Positions 21,939 through 33,632 of a stretch of 64,000 nucleotides of DNA are shown here, in pieces (the stretch's first letter is position 1; each line of letters opens with the position of its first letter). The DNA is from Cyathus striatus (Eukaryota; Basidiomycota; Agaricomycetes; Agaricales; Nidulariaceae). The stretch lies in the NCBI GenBank assembly GCA_025738555.1, contig JAOVFP010000012.1, forward strand, positions 4,278,001 through 4,342,000. Reading direction: 5' to 3'. The translations under genes were made by a program, and so were the position numbers. The notes under the pieces are model-generated. The model saw nothing but the letters and a program-made list of their open reading frames with translations. It was not told where the DNA came from and searched no databases.

Positions 21939-23143
21939 ATTGGTATAGCCAACATTAGTTAGATCCATACTTACTTGCAATGGGAAATGAGAAAGAGCCA
22001 AGAAAGAACCAAAGGAGAGGTGAGCTGGGGTAAGGTGCATGTGCAATAGCCAAAGGAGTAGATCAACAGTGGGCCCACAGATCTTGCAGATGCCTTCAGC
22101 TTGCCTAACTTGCATTCAGCAGTAAGTACAGGAATGGTTACTGAATTTTTCTTCTTGATCTTGATGTTGTCCTGTTGAAGGCATATAAATTTATTGCTTG
22201 TCATGTTAACATGCATAGTGCAAACATGCTGTCAGACTCTATACATAAAACAGGAATTAATAATCAATAATAATTGATCATTTTGTAGATATGGCTCAGT
22301 ACATATTTAGTCATGCACCAGTATGGACTTTACAGAAGCAATCAGAGGCTGTGAAGGACAATGTTCTGAATGGCATGTGTGACAATATTTCTCTCTTTCT
22401 CTCCCTGCCTTACTTCATGTGCAGGTGTCTTTGTGGTCCTTGAAGGAGGAGATGACAACAAAGATGCTCATAGAGAAGAACAGAAGGAATGTTACAAGCA
22501 TCAATAATATCATCTTCAGAGGTTATGAGCACACCTTGCTGAGCAGGTGCAATGCCATTGATATCCATCTTGTGAAAGAGTGTCAAACAGTATACCAGTC
22601 ATTACATAAGCAGCCCTACACTGCCACCTCGACTCAAGCCTTCATCCTCCTCTTATTCCACATTGATTCTCCTCAAACAACCTTGAAAACATTCATATGA
22701 CACAACCAAACCCTTCTCTAATGAAATCCTACACACACTAGGGATGTTATCCCTCTAGATACAGTGATCTTTATAATAATATACTGTAATTACAGTGAGA
22801 CCATAATGTATACTGCACTCTAGCTACAGTACTTGTCCTTATGTAAGTTCAAATAAACAATGCACCATATTAGCACAAGTACCTGATAGATTTGGGCCCA
22901 CTGCCCAAACTACTGTACAGTATAATGAGCACCCTGTGTGTACAGCTGCACAGTGGTGAGTGCCTTTGAAACTGAACTTTCATAAGGTTCTGAAGTTGAA
23001 GCTGAACAACACTATAAGCTCATCCTACTTATGACATTGTAAAAATTGGAACACATTTCACATTCTTAATTTGTGCCAGATTGTTTGTGGATACTACTTT
23101 AATAATCAAAAATCTCTCTATTTCAATAGTTAAATTTATTATT
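21939..23143. other. Spacer
   Basis: An open plus frame at 22,419-22,700 carries no motif I know. Otherwise AT-rich DNA without gene or repeat. Confidence 0.35.
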
Positions 23144-23434
23144 TCATATATCTATGTATGCATTTATATAAACTGTCTCTGCCATAGTAGAAGAAGAAGC
23201 CTTCGGAATTTCTGAAGAACTCAGAATAACAGAACCACCAATACTGCCACCAGGGAAGACAAGCAGAGCCCTCCCCTCAGCATCCAAGCCATCAGCTCCT
23301 CCAAGAAATGTTGTATTATTGATATCCATGCCAACATCACATTCAGGAGGCCCACCAGCATCCAACTGGCTAATGGCTGAGGGACTATCAACATCAGCAG
23401 TCGGTGTAGGAGGGGGAGACATGACAACATCCAA
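23144..23434 (-). CDS. Small uncharacterised ORF, Asp/Gly/Ser-rich
   Basis: Reads MDVVMSPPPTPTADVDSPS, then GGADGLDAEGRALLVFPGGS. Its composition is more protein-like than that of its neighbours and an upstream GTAAGT-type site lies near 23,578. It may be the 3' exon of a longer gene. No family recognised; it may not be real. Confidence 0.25.
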   Translation of the reverse strand: MDVVMSPPPTPTADVDSPSAISQLDAGGPPECDVGMDINNTTFLGGADGLDAEGRALLVFPGGSIGGSVILSSSEIPKASSSTMAETVYINAYIDI

Positions 23435-23559
23435 GCCAGGTCACTCTAAACATGTCTGTGCAATATCAGGGTCCTCACAAGACTTTTCAAGTCTTGCTGA
23501 TCTTCTTGTTAATACTCTGCCTGTGGAGGCTATAAAGTGTCAAAATTAGAGAAGTTCTC

Positions 23560-24060
23560 AGTAAGAGTTGTGACTTACCTTTGGGAGTTGTTTTCTTGGA
23601 AGTACACGCCAAGGAGGGAAATTCAGGAGTATGGAGTGGGTACGATTCTGCATTTTTGAGTACTGTTAACTAAATCTGTAATCCATTGCCAAGGACTCGG
23701 ACCATTCCAAATACACTAATCACATGGCCCACAGTTGTCCATACGTGCTGTTTTGGAAGTATTCGATCACAATACCCCTGTATATACATTATGTGACAGG
23801 AAGGACCATTCTGGGTTTGCTAAACATGTGGAATCTAATTGCACAAGCAAAAAATGAGAGCAATACAATTGTTCCAAAACCTTAGAATCTTAAGCTTAGG
23901 GTTAGCATTGTAATACCTGCAGTTCCCTTGGACACATTGGTATGTTGCAAATGTGTATAATTTGGTTATTCATAGCTCATGTCTTGTGTACAGCATCAAA
24001 TAGATCCTGTCCAAAATATATTCCATGAGACTGTTCTACTTGTTTACAAGGTGGTTCATA
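23560..24060. other. Spacer
   Basis: No feature recognised. Confidence 0.4.
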
Positions 24061-24068
24061 GTGTACCA

Positions 24069-26820
24069 CTAAAGGTCCATTTCTACAAAGTCATCAGCTT
24101 CAACCTCCAGGCATGGCTCATTGTCATTTCCAGTATCAGTAGCATTTATTCCATCCACTGCATCTGCCACAACTGTTATGTCCATAGCTTCTTGCTGATG
24201 CAATATCAAGTTCATAGCCACCTCTATCTGATCAGGAATAGATTTGTCTGTGCTCTGCTCTGGCTGAAAGATGTGTACCCTATTTTTACACAATTGGCTT
24301 TGAAGCTTCATTATGGTTTTTGTCATGTTGGGATGTGCATGTTGAATGGTTTGATGCTCCAGATGAAAGCTATCTTCAATAGCTACATGGCATTGATGGT
24401 AGAATTCAATCAATTGTGACTCTTTAATTATATGCTGAATGATTCGATTTGAGCTACCACCACTATAAATGACCTTTATTTTAGTTAGTAACATTAATTT
24501 GGCTGTATAAAATTGAATGCTTACTTTTGTATACAGGTTATTACGCTCTACTAACCAGTCTACACCTTGAAAACTGTGTTCTTTCCCTGTTGGGTTGCAT
24601 AGCCAGTTCAATCGTATTATTCTCCTGTAAGTGGTATGGTTATTTCATATAAGCTGTACTACTAATTAAGTGTGTCTTACTGCAGCTCTGGGGAATAGAC
24701 ATCCTTCATATTTCTAATAAATTGAAGCATCTGTGAAGCATACTTGTGCTTGCTAGTAGCTTTGAACATATACACCCATGGTAGGATAGTTGCCTCTACT
24801 TGGCCAATATCACCTGCATTCATTGCATGACTAAGCTCAATGTATAGGAGCTCGTCTCTGTTTCATAATATCTGATTTTCAAATAGTTTGTCCTGTGCTT
24901 GGGATGGATTATCTCAGGCCTGACTAATAGTGGGTGTTGTGGCAATGTACTTCTCCACAATTGCCTCTGACATGTCCATAATTAGATCCCATGAAGGCTT
25001 CGATTTTGCAAACTCTTCAAGAGTTGCCCAGGCTTCATTCTGGCTTTGTGCTTCAAGTCTCCAGCAGTCCAATATTGATGCCCATATGTCATGATGTATA
25101 ACATCATGCATCATGCAAAATCCAGGTTTACTTCCAAATTATATCATATCATCTGGTTGTAAAACACCCACATTATTGAAAAGACTGTTTTAATCTGTCC
25201 TAACTGTATTTGATTGAACCCAGGTTCTCCAGAGCGAATCCATGCAAGCCATTTTGAAATGAAATAGCCCAGGTAAGAATGTAATGTACTGAAATCGTCT
25301 TTTGGGTGTTTCTTCTATTCTCCAGGACTGCTGAACTGAATCTAATCTCTCCTTTGTGAGCAGATCACCATGGATTAATACCGCAAATCCAGTCATATCA
25401 GCATCTCTATGTTGATGAAACTTCTTATCACTAGGTTCACCAATTCCACCTTGTCAAAGTAAGTTTTCAATCACTTCAATATTTCCATCTGGAGTTGACT
25501 CCTTTATATTCATTGCTTGACAAGGTATTTGTGATGTTTCATGATATGGAATCTTATATATTATCTTTGGCTGTTCTAAGTGCTCTGCGAGGTATTGAAA
25601 TTCATCAGCACAGCGAATAAGGAATACACTAAGTCTTTGCCCAGATTGTTTATCATTTGAAGTACTACTTTGCAAATGAAATCTCATCAGGTCATTGAGG
25701 TCAATATTAACTGGAATTTCTTTAGGAAAAGGGTTTAGTGGATCTTTCTGCCACAATTCTTCAGAGCATCAAAGGTGTTCTTGGTCTGTAACACCATATA
25801 GTGGTATGGCTGTGGCCAATGTAGCACTCACAAATGTTGATGAGCGCTGTTCAACTGTTGGCTCTGAAGTCTTGAAATGCATATCAAAATTATCATATGC
25901 AAATGCAGTAGTCAATGTCTGAACTGAATCTTGAAGTTGATTGTTTGCCTCGAGTGAAAGTGAGTCAACTGCATTGTGAATCATTGTGAGACCAATTGAT
26001 AGACCTGGATGTGCAAGTGTTTCTACCACCCACTCTGAAACAGAATTTGAATGAAAAAATATGCCGAGAATCGATTGTAAGTAGTTACAATGTTTGTTTG
26101 TGCTTTGAAGGAATATACTAATGGTAACAATTGCTTTCTAGTTGAATTTTTAGTGCTCTACTATGTCAACTAAGTGTAACATTACTTCAATAGATAAAAG
26201 TGCAGTATTTCGACTGATTGCTCTCTTAGCTCTCTTGCCTATATGCTCATCATCTTTAGAGTTTTGATTCCCACCACCTTCAGCTGGCTCAGCAGTTGCC
26301 ATGGTTTGAGGATTGAGGTGCCATTTATATGGCTTTGCATCCAGACATGAGCCTATAATATTCCAAGTATGAGGGGCTTTCTCCTTCATGACATTCGAAA
26401 TTTTTGCCATAAAATCATCCTCAAGGTATTTATCCATGACATGAGATGCATTAAAATGAAGCCCATTCTCTTGATGTGTGAGCTCATCAATTTCGGTGCA
26501 AATAGCTGTTTTCACAACAGAGAGTGCCCAACCAAAAATTGCATCTCTATCTGTCTTCTTGTACAGGGTGTCACATAGACTTGCAGCATCATTACCCAAT
26601 GTTTGGCAGACTGGATTGGCATAAAATGTATGGTCAAGAATTCCCTGAATAAAAGTTGAGATGGTAAAGTCATTTTTTCGCAGACACTCCTGAACATTGT
26701 GTAGCCAGGTATGAAGAGATAGCACAAAAGAGTTTGTGGTGATACATAGTGACTTGAAAAAGATATTGCAACATGAGATGTTAAGAACATTATGTTTATG
26801 GCTACCAGAAGCATTTACAG
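24069..26820 (-). pseudogene. DUF6589-domain protein, decayed
   Basis: From 5' to 3': RKNDFTISTFIQGILDHTFY; TDRDAIFGWALSVVKTAICT; ENGLHFNASHVMDKYLED (26,720-26,380); then SLEANNQLQDSVQT (26,029-25,769); FPKEIPVNIDLNDLM and RCADEFQYLAEHLE (25,756-25,454); FHHQHRDADMTGFAVLIHGDLLTK-like text (split here over 25,430-25,330); and the C-terminal block NPTGKEHSFQGVDWLVERNN, VIYSGGSSNRIIQHIIKESQ and HQTIQHAHPNMTKTI (24,611-24,069). This block order is characteristic of DUF6589 in Agaricomycetes. The domain has no known activity. Several stops and frame changes disrupt it, and a hAT-like element (26,828) sits at its 5' side. Confidence 0.7.
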
Positions 26821-26827
26821 TCTTTGA

Positions 26828-27747
26828 CAGTAATTTACACTTCCCCAAGAGGTCTGTACAGATCTGTACAGACCTGTATAGATACCATACAGAATTTATA
26901 TAGTAGCTATTATTATTATTAGAGGTGATTATTCTATATGGATTCTGTGTGGATTTATACATTGCTGCCTTGTCACACATGTCAAGTGTAACCCTAGATG
27001 AAAAGTGTGACACTATACAAAATCCATGATACACTCAATATATAGTATCATTCTCAATGCATAGTATCACACTTAATGCATAGTGTTATGCATAGTGTTA
27101 TGTTTAATGTATAGTGTCACACTTAATGCATAGTGTCACGCTTAATGCATAGTGTCACACTTAATGCATAGTGTCATGTTTAATGTATAGTGTGACACTC
27201 AACACTTAGTGTCACGCTTAGTCACACTTAATGCATAGTGTCATGTTTAATGTATAGTGTGACACTCAACACTTAGTGTAATGCTTAGTCACACTCAACA
27301 CCTAGTGTCACGCTTATAGTGTCACATTTAATGTATAGTGTCACGCTTATAGTGTCATATTTAACATATAGTGTCACACTCAACACCTAGTGTCACGCTT
27401 ATAGTGTCATATTTAATGTATAGTGTCACGCTTATAGTGTCACATTTAACATATAGTGTCACACTCAACACCTAGTATCACACTCAACACCTAGTGTCAT
27501 GCTTAATGCTGAGTGTCACATGCAAGGAAATAAGTATAATAAAATTCTGTACAGATTCTGTACAAATTTTCAGGTCTGTAATGCGGAATTCCGAGGAATT
27601 CTGTGTAATCCGTACGGAATTTTCGGAATCTGTGCGGAATCTGTACAGACCCAAAAAAACCTCTGCCAAAATGAAAAAAATCTGTGCAGATTCCACACAG
27701 ATTCCGCATGGATCCATACAGAACACATGGCTAAGTGTAAAGAGCTT
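26828..27747 (+). mobile_element. hAT-like non-autonomous element with internal minisatellite, copy 2
   Basis: Begins CAGTAATTTACACTTCC and ends AGTGTAAAGAGCTT. It is flanked by a perfect 8-bp duplication, GTCTTTGA (26,820-26,827 and 27,748-27,755). The left subterminal palindromes are short and read TG/CA where copy 1 has CG. The minisatellite core spans about 27,010-27,525. It lacks about 540 bp relative to copy 1, mostly minisatellite units. Same orientation as the other two copies. Confidence 0.85.
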
Positions 27748-27755
27748 GTCTTTGA

Positions 27756-28545
27756 CCACTTTTGTGAGCATATCTACTTACCCACTTTGTCAAATTCTTA
27801 GATTTCTTTTGCTGTGTACTCCTATGAATCTGGTGAATTCAGCCGCATAATATAGATAGTATTTGGATTTCTGTTTACATTTTAATCTTCGAAAAGGTAC
27901 CTTTTATGTAGTACATTTGGTTAACCTTGTTTATATCACTACAAATATGTTGTGCATGTATAGAAGGTTACAATGTAGTGATACATTATTCATTATACTA
28001 ATTGCATTGTTAGCTTCAAGAAGATAAAGATAGAATAGTCTGTTACTCACTACAACTTCTTTGTATATTAGTATGACAATTTGTGCATATCATATCAAGC
28101 CTTGCTAATGTTCCGAATAAAAATACATTGAAAGCTGTTATAATTTACTTTATAATACTATACCATATAATAGCCATGTTACAGATGGGCTGGTAAGAAG
28201 ATAATCACTTCCTCTTTTCAGATATATTTGATCATTTATAACTTATATCAAAGTCAATATACATGTATTAGATCTTATTGTATATAAAACACATTCCATT
28301 ACAATCTATTAGAGTAATTAAAAGACTTGGGCAAAAATTGGGCTGTAAATGGAGGAACTGTGAGCTCACCATGGCGTATGATGAGGGCTATTAGTCTATC
28401 ACTGATGACTTACCCTAATGAGGAAGGCAGCGGTGTTTGATCTCTTGCTTTTACACGTCTAGTCACATAAATAAGTTGTAAGTGATTTATTTTCCAAATC
28501 TACATGTAGAATATAACAGATCCAAAAATAGAATGGCAACTAAAA
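27756..28545. other. AT-rich spacer
   Basis: No gene recognised. Confidence 0.45.
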
Positions 28546-28549
28546 TATT

Positions 28550-28900
28550 CTACTTATCTGATAGCTCAGGTATAGTACGTCCACTCTCCTCTACCATCCT
28601 AATTAATAAGTCGTTCTTCTCAATTTGCAACTTAAGCTGTGACCTCAAATCTTGCAGTTCCTCTGCCCTCACTTCCTTTAGTTTATTAGTAAGATTATGA
28701 AATAATTCAGTGATTTTGAGTGCAGTTTTATCCCTGAATGGTGTTTTATGTAATGTATGTGAGGTGAAATGCATTGCTGACCCTTCCCCAGTATGTCATC
28801 CAAGAACCATCATCCAGGCACCAGTCTGATGGCACAAACATTGACTCTAATGGATCAATTAATACAATTGTTGTACCCCCCAAAAAAAGAGGAAACAAAC
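28550..28900 (-). pseudogene. Uncharacterised family (GAW-HTGE-TLH type), decayed member
   Basis: Reads GAWMMVLG, TGA, then HTGEGSAMHFTSHTLHKT, followed by an amphipathic helix (TNKLKEVRAEELQDLRSQLK; EKNDLLIRMVEES). It is clearly related to the plus-strand gene ending at 50,026 (GAWVLVLAHHTGESSGAIHF). The in-frame TGA marks decay. The family has no function known to me; the C-terminal helix looks like a coiled coil. Confidence 0.5.
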
Positions 28901-29220
28901 CCTTTCAATAAGTTCTTTCACACAATGATTAAATCTCTCCGAGGCAGCACCTTTCATAGGAATTAATGTTGGAAGAGATTGTCTATATTTGATAGCTAGT
29001 CTAGATTTAGTAACTGAAACACTCAATTAATATTAAAAGACTAACCCTGTACCTTGCTTCCAAGTTGGACACCTTGTACCTCACTGAAGTCTTGCATGAC
29101 ATGACAGCATCATGTAGTTGTGGTTGCTGATGATAGGGGTGGCAATGGCAATGGCAATGGGGATGGGACAACAGTTCTTTGGGATATTCTAATAAGGTAG
29201 GGATCAATAACTTAAGGAGG
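28901..29220. other. Spacer with short GGCAATG repeat
   Basis: GGCAATGGCAATGGCAATGG near 29,140-29,160 is a short 6-bp repeat. Nothing else recognised. Confidence 0.4.
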
Positions 29221-29811
29221 TCATAATAGGTTGTCTATAGCCGGCGATGTATTGTCCAATGTGTCGCAGAAATTGTATGAGGTCAACAGCATGGGTTGCG
29301 GTGGTGCTGAGCCAAACACAGTTGGTAGTAGTTGCAAACCCTCAGGGTTAGCTACCACAGGTAGGAGTGGTGGCAGTGGTAACAGATCAATACTTGTAGG
29401 TGTCGGGAGTGGGATGGCTATTGAGGTGTTAGACTGTAAGGTAGTTTCAGCTGTTAAAGCATATTCTATATGTGGAGCATTGCCAGCCAATGGTGTATCA
29501 CTCCCTGGAAATGTCATCAGAAAACCCTGCATTAAAACTAAAGTAAACCCACATTTCCCTGGTGCAGATGTCTTACAGGAACCGATATTTCCGGTGCCAT
29601 CAATTGGGATGCTGGTGGAGAGGCATTCTGTAATAATAATATAATGAAATGAGCTTACAGCTTTGGCAGAGGCTTTCTTCCGCAAGGAGAACATATCAGG
29701 ACAGGTTATATATAATATAATAAAGGAGGGGTTTACTGCTGAGGTAGTGACTTTCTTCTGAAAGGGAATTGCATCAGGACATAATGTAGAAAAGTATAAA
29801 GAGAGAAGCAT
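29221..29811 (-). CDS. Uncharacterised ORF, Pro/Leu/Ser-rich, with repeated N-terminal segments
   Basis: A long open minus frame (about 196 codons). The N-terminal half contains repeated segments (CPDAIPFQKKVTTSAV; CPDMFSLRKKASAKAV) encoded by the 76-bp repeats listed separately. GTAAGC...TTACAG-like motifs in each unit mean several of the intervening stretches may be introns. The C-terminal half (LPLPPLLPVVANPEGLQLLP) has no known domain. Coding status is uncertain. Confidence 0.35.
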   Translation of the reverse strand: MLLSLYFSTLCPDAIPFQKKVTTSAVNPSFIILYITCPDMFSLRKKASAKAVSSFHYIIITECLSTSIPIDGTGNIGSCKTSAPGKCGFTLVLMQGFLMTFPGSDTPLAGNAPHIEYALTAETTLQSNTSIAIPLPTPTSIDLLPLPPLLPVVANPEGLQLLPTVFGSAPPQPMLLTSYNFCDTLDNTSPAIDNLL

Positions 29812-29957
29812 ACAGCAGAGCTGGGAGCTTTCTTATGCAAGGGGAACATGTCAAGACGGACATAACTTTCTAGAGGATAAATAAGCATACTACTGAGGCG
29901 GCAGCCTTTGTCAGTGAAGAGGGCAGATGAGGTCAGAACATATAATTGATACCTGCA
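29654..29957 (-). repeat. Four tandem ~76-bp exon-intron-like units
   Basis: Units start at about 29,654, 29,732, 29,809 and 29,885 (spacing 76-78 bp). On the minus strand each carries a short coding-like part of the type CPDMFPxxKKAxxSAV followed by an AT-rich part starting GTAAGC/GTATGC. It looks like amplification of a micro-exon with its intron. Confidence 0.6.
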
Positions 29958-30794
29958 AATATTGACAGAACTCACACTTCGCAGGGTATGACTGCCTGAA
30001 GGTTCAGAAATGTTTTGTTTGGCCTTCTGAAATGTGTGGATCTGATACAGTAATCTGAATGATAATGCCTACCTTCTGGTGCTTTCCAGTAGGATGTCTA
30101 CCAATCACTACCAGAATGAAAGTAGGGGAGAAGATGCAAGGGGAGAAATGAAGGGAAGATGGTAACAAGGAAAGGTGCAATGTATTTAGGGGCTCACAAA
30201 CAAGAGTGATACCATTAACTAAAATGTGTTTTCATGTCATGTGAACAATTATTCAAGTATCATGTGTGATGAAGGATCGGCTTGATGGATTGGGAAAGCC
30301 AAGAGAAGTGGTCAAAGGAAGTCAGGACAATTAAAATCATCAAGATTGCTTTAGCCTTTAGTATGTGCAATCAGTCGACTGCCAGATATGGAAATGGCCA
30401 AGTTTCTGATTCCCCAACTCACTGTATCAGAAACTTTTACAATTCTCAGTAATCCACTAATTCAAACATTCTATACCAATCTCTACAAAGGATGACACAA
30501 ACAGTTCGGTTTCATCATGTTGAACCCATTAAAACTCATCTGCCAGAAAAGTTTGTGTGCATGGAGCAGGACACAGCTTTGGAAGTTCAAGCTAATGCAT
30601 TTTCTACCAGCTCTCCACAGAGAAAACCACAGTCTTATTCAAGCAGATGCTCTGTTACATCTAAATGACATCTTAAAAAAATAATATTTAGATGTTGTTC
30701 GCCTCAGGTGGAACCTTCTGAAATGAGAAGCTTAGAAACGACGAACATTATTTGAAATTTACCTGATTCATCCTCTGGTGATAGTTCAGAGACC
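29958..30794. other. Spacer
   Basis: No gene recognised; the plus strand at 30,700-30,790 may hold an untranslated or eroded start of the next relic. Confidence 0.4.
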
Positions 30795-33632
30795 ATGGGT
30801 TATGATCAATTCAGAGGAGGTTTTAACTTTAGTGGTACTAAAGTACAGACACCAGTCAGAGGTTTGAACGATGCCACTGAAGATGAGAGCTATGAGGAAT
30901 ATGAAAATTCTGTTGTTAATAGCAGTGTTGGGTTTTACCAAGTGTCACAGGAATTGTTTGTTGTACAAGGTTGGGATAAACAACATAGCAAGGGGACTCT
31001 GGTGAGTAAAACATAATATATGTCATATATCCAACTTGAACTCAATCACTTAAAGAACCATTGGTACCATCTCCAGTGGTGGTTAGTGGAAGGAACAATG
31101 GAAGCAGCTTGCATGTGTCCACAAGGACCTTCAAACTGTGTGCATGCATGACTTCTCAAGAAGCTAGGGGTTACAAAATTCCCAAGAGACAATCATATAC
31201 CTTTAGGTAAGATATGATTCTACAGCTACATAAAGGCAGATGCTTATTCAGACTTCTCAGAACCCAATAGAGTTATAATGGTCTTTCTTGACTTGGACTT
31301 CTCTCCTTTTTACTTATTTTCTGTTTCATCTGGCACTGAAATGATTGAGTAGGTTATTGTCATTCATGAAGAAGTGGAGCATAGTGTTGCAGTCTGGAAA
31401 TGTAGAAAATGTGGACCATCTGGTTGTCAACATATCAACAGCTCAAAGCACTACTTTAATTCATTAAAACAATTGGCCCCTATAAACCCAGACATTGATT
31501 TGAGTCCACCTCAGATTACCGGTAAATACTGGTTTACCACTACCACAACTTGTATATTCCAGCTGATGGTCTATTTTAGATCAGAATAATCATTTGTTAC
31601 ATTCTGCTGCTGATGGTGATATAGCTATATCACATCTTCTGATAATGCCACCTGTATGGGCAGCTTTAAAAAGCGACTGTCAGCTATATGACAAGATGGC
31701 ATGCATGCTGTCATCGGAGCCCACTTTGATAAAGCTGGGAGACAACTTCTGATGTATTTGTGGTTCTGGCATTGAAGAAGCTGGAGATTTGATTGAAAAG
31801 TCATATATTGTCTATGGAATGGAAAGCGCATTTAAAACCAAGATTCAGCTCTGCTAATGCCTGAAGTGTCGAAATTGATTTATTGGGCCAGACTGCCAAG
31901 AGATCAGCATTTTAAATCTCAACAACAGGTCTCTATTCATGCATATGCTTCTGGAGCATTATACAATGAACTTTGCATCTTCAGAGACACCAATGGTAGC
32001 CTTCACCACTGACACAACTTGAACATATATAAATTCTGGGAAGGGAATACCTTTTGTTTCCAATCTAACCTTTCATGCTGCATGGTTTGCTTATGCTGAT
32101 TTGGTTGTTCTGGAGAATGATATGACATGCAATATTTGTGGACCTACACTTGATGAGGTCATTTTTGATGGGGTTTCCATATCTTTCAGTCGGAAGCAAA
32201 TTCAGGAAATGATTAGACTCCCAACAACAATATCTGACCATTTGCAAGAAAGAGGTGAAGCATATTACATCTCGAACAACAGCTGATTGAAGATATCAAG
32301 CTAAGACATCTTGTCCAGAAGGCACTGACAGGTAAATCACCATTTTCTCCGGCCGACAATTGTGATAACACCAATGAAACTGATGATGAGGTAGCAGCTA
32401 CATCGATTAATTCTTGCTTAGAAGCAGGAAAGGAAATAGAAATAAAAGAAATAGAAAATTGCCTTGCTTGTCTTCCAGGTGTGAGAGTAGGACTGAGGGC
32501 ATTAAACACACATCTTGGGGATTTTGTAGAGAGGGTACTCAGGGAGAATTCCGTCAAAGGGGGGGCTTGGCCATATCAGACATATATAAAATTCCTTCTT
32601 CAGGCAAGTTATAATAGTATTTTCAGTTTTCGGTTTTCACCTTGCTAAATTCATGTAATACTTGATTTCAGCAGAGGAGTCTGTCGCGCAGATGGTTAAC
32701 AGACCTAGTTATCAGAGTCTTTGCGCTTTTTTACAAAATCCTAGCAAAGACAATGTGTCTTTGTTGATGCAGATAACTGCAATATATATGGTACCCAGAC
32801 ATGAAGTCCTAATAAACTCAAAACTCTCCCTGGACGTTGTCAGAGTCTGTAATTGGATCACAATGTGTGCACATGAAGTGCTTTCAAAACTTATAACACA
32901 AAGTCCAGTGCACCCTATCAATCAAGATATAGTCCAAGATATGGACAACTGGAAGACTGTATGCACTTGTAAATTATTTCATACATACAGACACTGACAT
33001 TTTTATTTATTTAGACAGGGTTGTGATACAGTATGCCTATGGTAAGATATAGACCTAAGTACCCAAGGCTAAAGCATGATCAAACTGCAGAAAAAGCGGT
33101 GTCAGGTGCCAGAAGAGGTTCTCAATGTGCCAAGTATTTCAGCCAGTACTCTCAACAAACATTAATGGGTGGTATTATGGCAGTATGGTGCACACATTCC
33201 ATTTGCTATGGTTTCCATTGCATGCCCACGAGTGAAGGATGCAATGACATTTTTTCAGCCCTGTACACACATTGGGAAGTCCCTCCCAAAAGAGTTATTT
33301 ATGACTTTGCATGCACATTGGGTCCTTATTGCATGACAAGAGAAGGTGGATTTTTTGCAAACACCGATTTTGTGATTGATTGTTTTCATGCACCTGGCCA
33401 CACCAAATGCACCCCAGCATGCTTTCTAAACTCTTATGCCAAAGCAGATTCAAGACTAAAACCCATTAATTCTAGTGCAGTGAAGTGCAGTAATGCGGTT
33501 CTTGCATGCATTCAAAAATCAGTCAGCTATATGGGTCAATATAGGGCTACACTTTACATGAAGACTTTCATTTTTATATATAATCAAGGGTTGACAGTAA
33601 AATGTCGCCAGCATAAGCATTTAACTACTTAA
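30795..33632 (+). pseudogene. HMGXB3-like / KDZ-associated protein, copy A
   Basis: Paralogue of the minus-strand copy at 44,876-47,745. Blocks in order: VGFYQVSQELFVVQGWD (30,930-31,016); a cysteine cluster VWKCRKCGPSGCQH (31,385-31,435); a central domain (about 31,580-32,290: ENDMTCNICGPTLDEVIFDG, VSISFSRKQIQEMIRLPTT); MVNRPSYQSLCAFLQN (32,690-32,740); and a C-terminal part GGIMAVWCTHSICYGFHCMP, YDFACTLGPYCMTREGGFFA, DCFHAPGHTKC, KSVSYMGQYRATLYMKTF (33,160-33,570). The C-terminal fold is shared with vertebrate HMG domain-containing protein 3 and fungal KDZ-type elements. The last exon (33,033-33,632) is open, but the central domain has stops (for example near 31,752 and 31,855), so the copy is dead. 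Confidence 0.75.
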
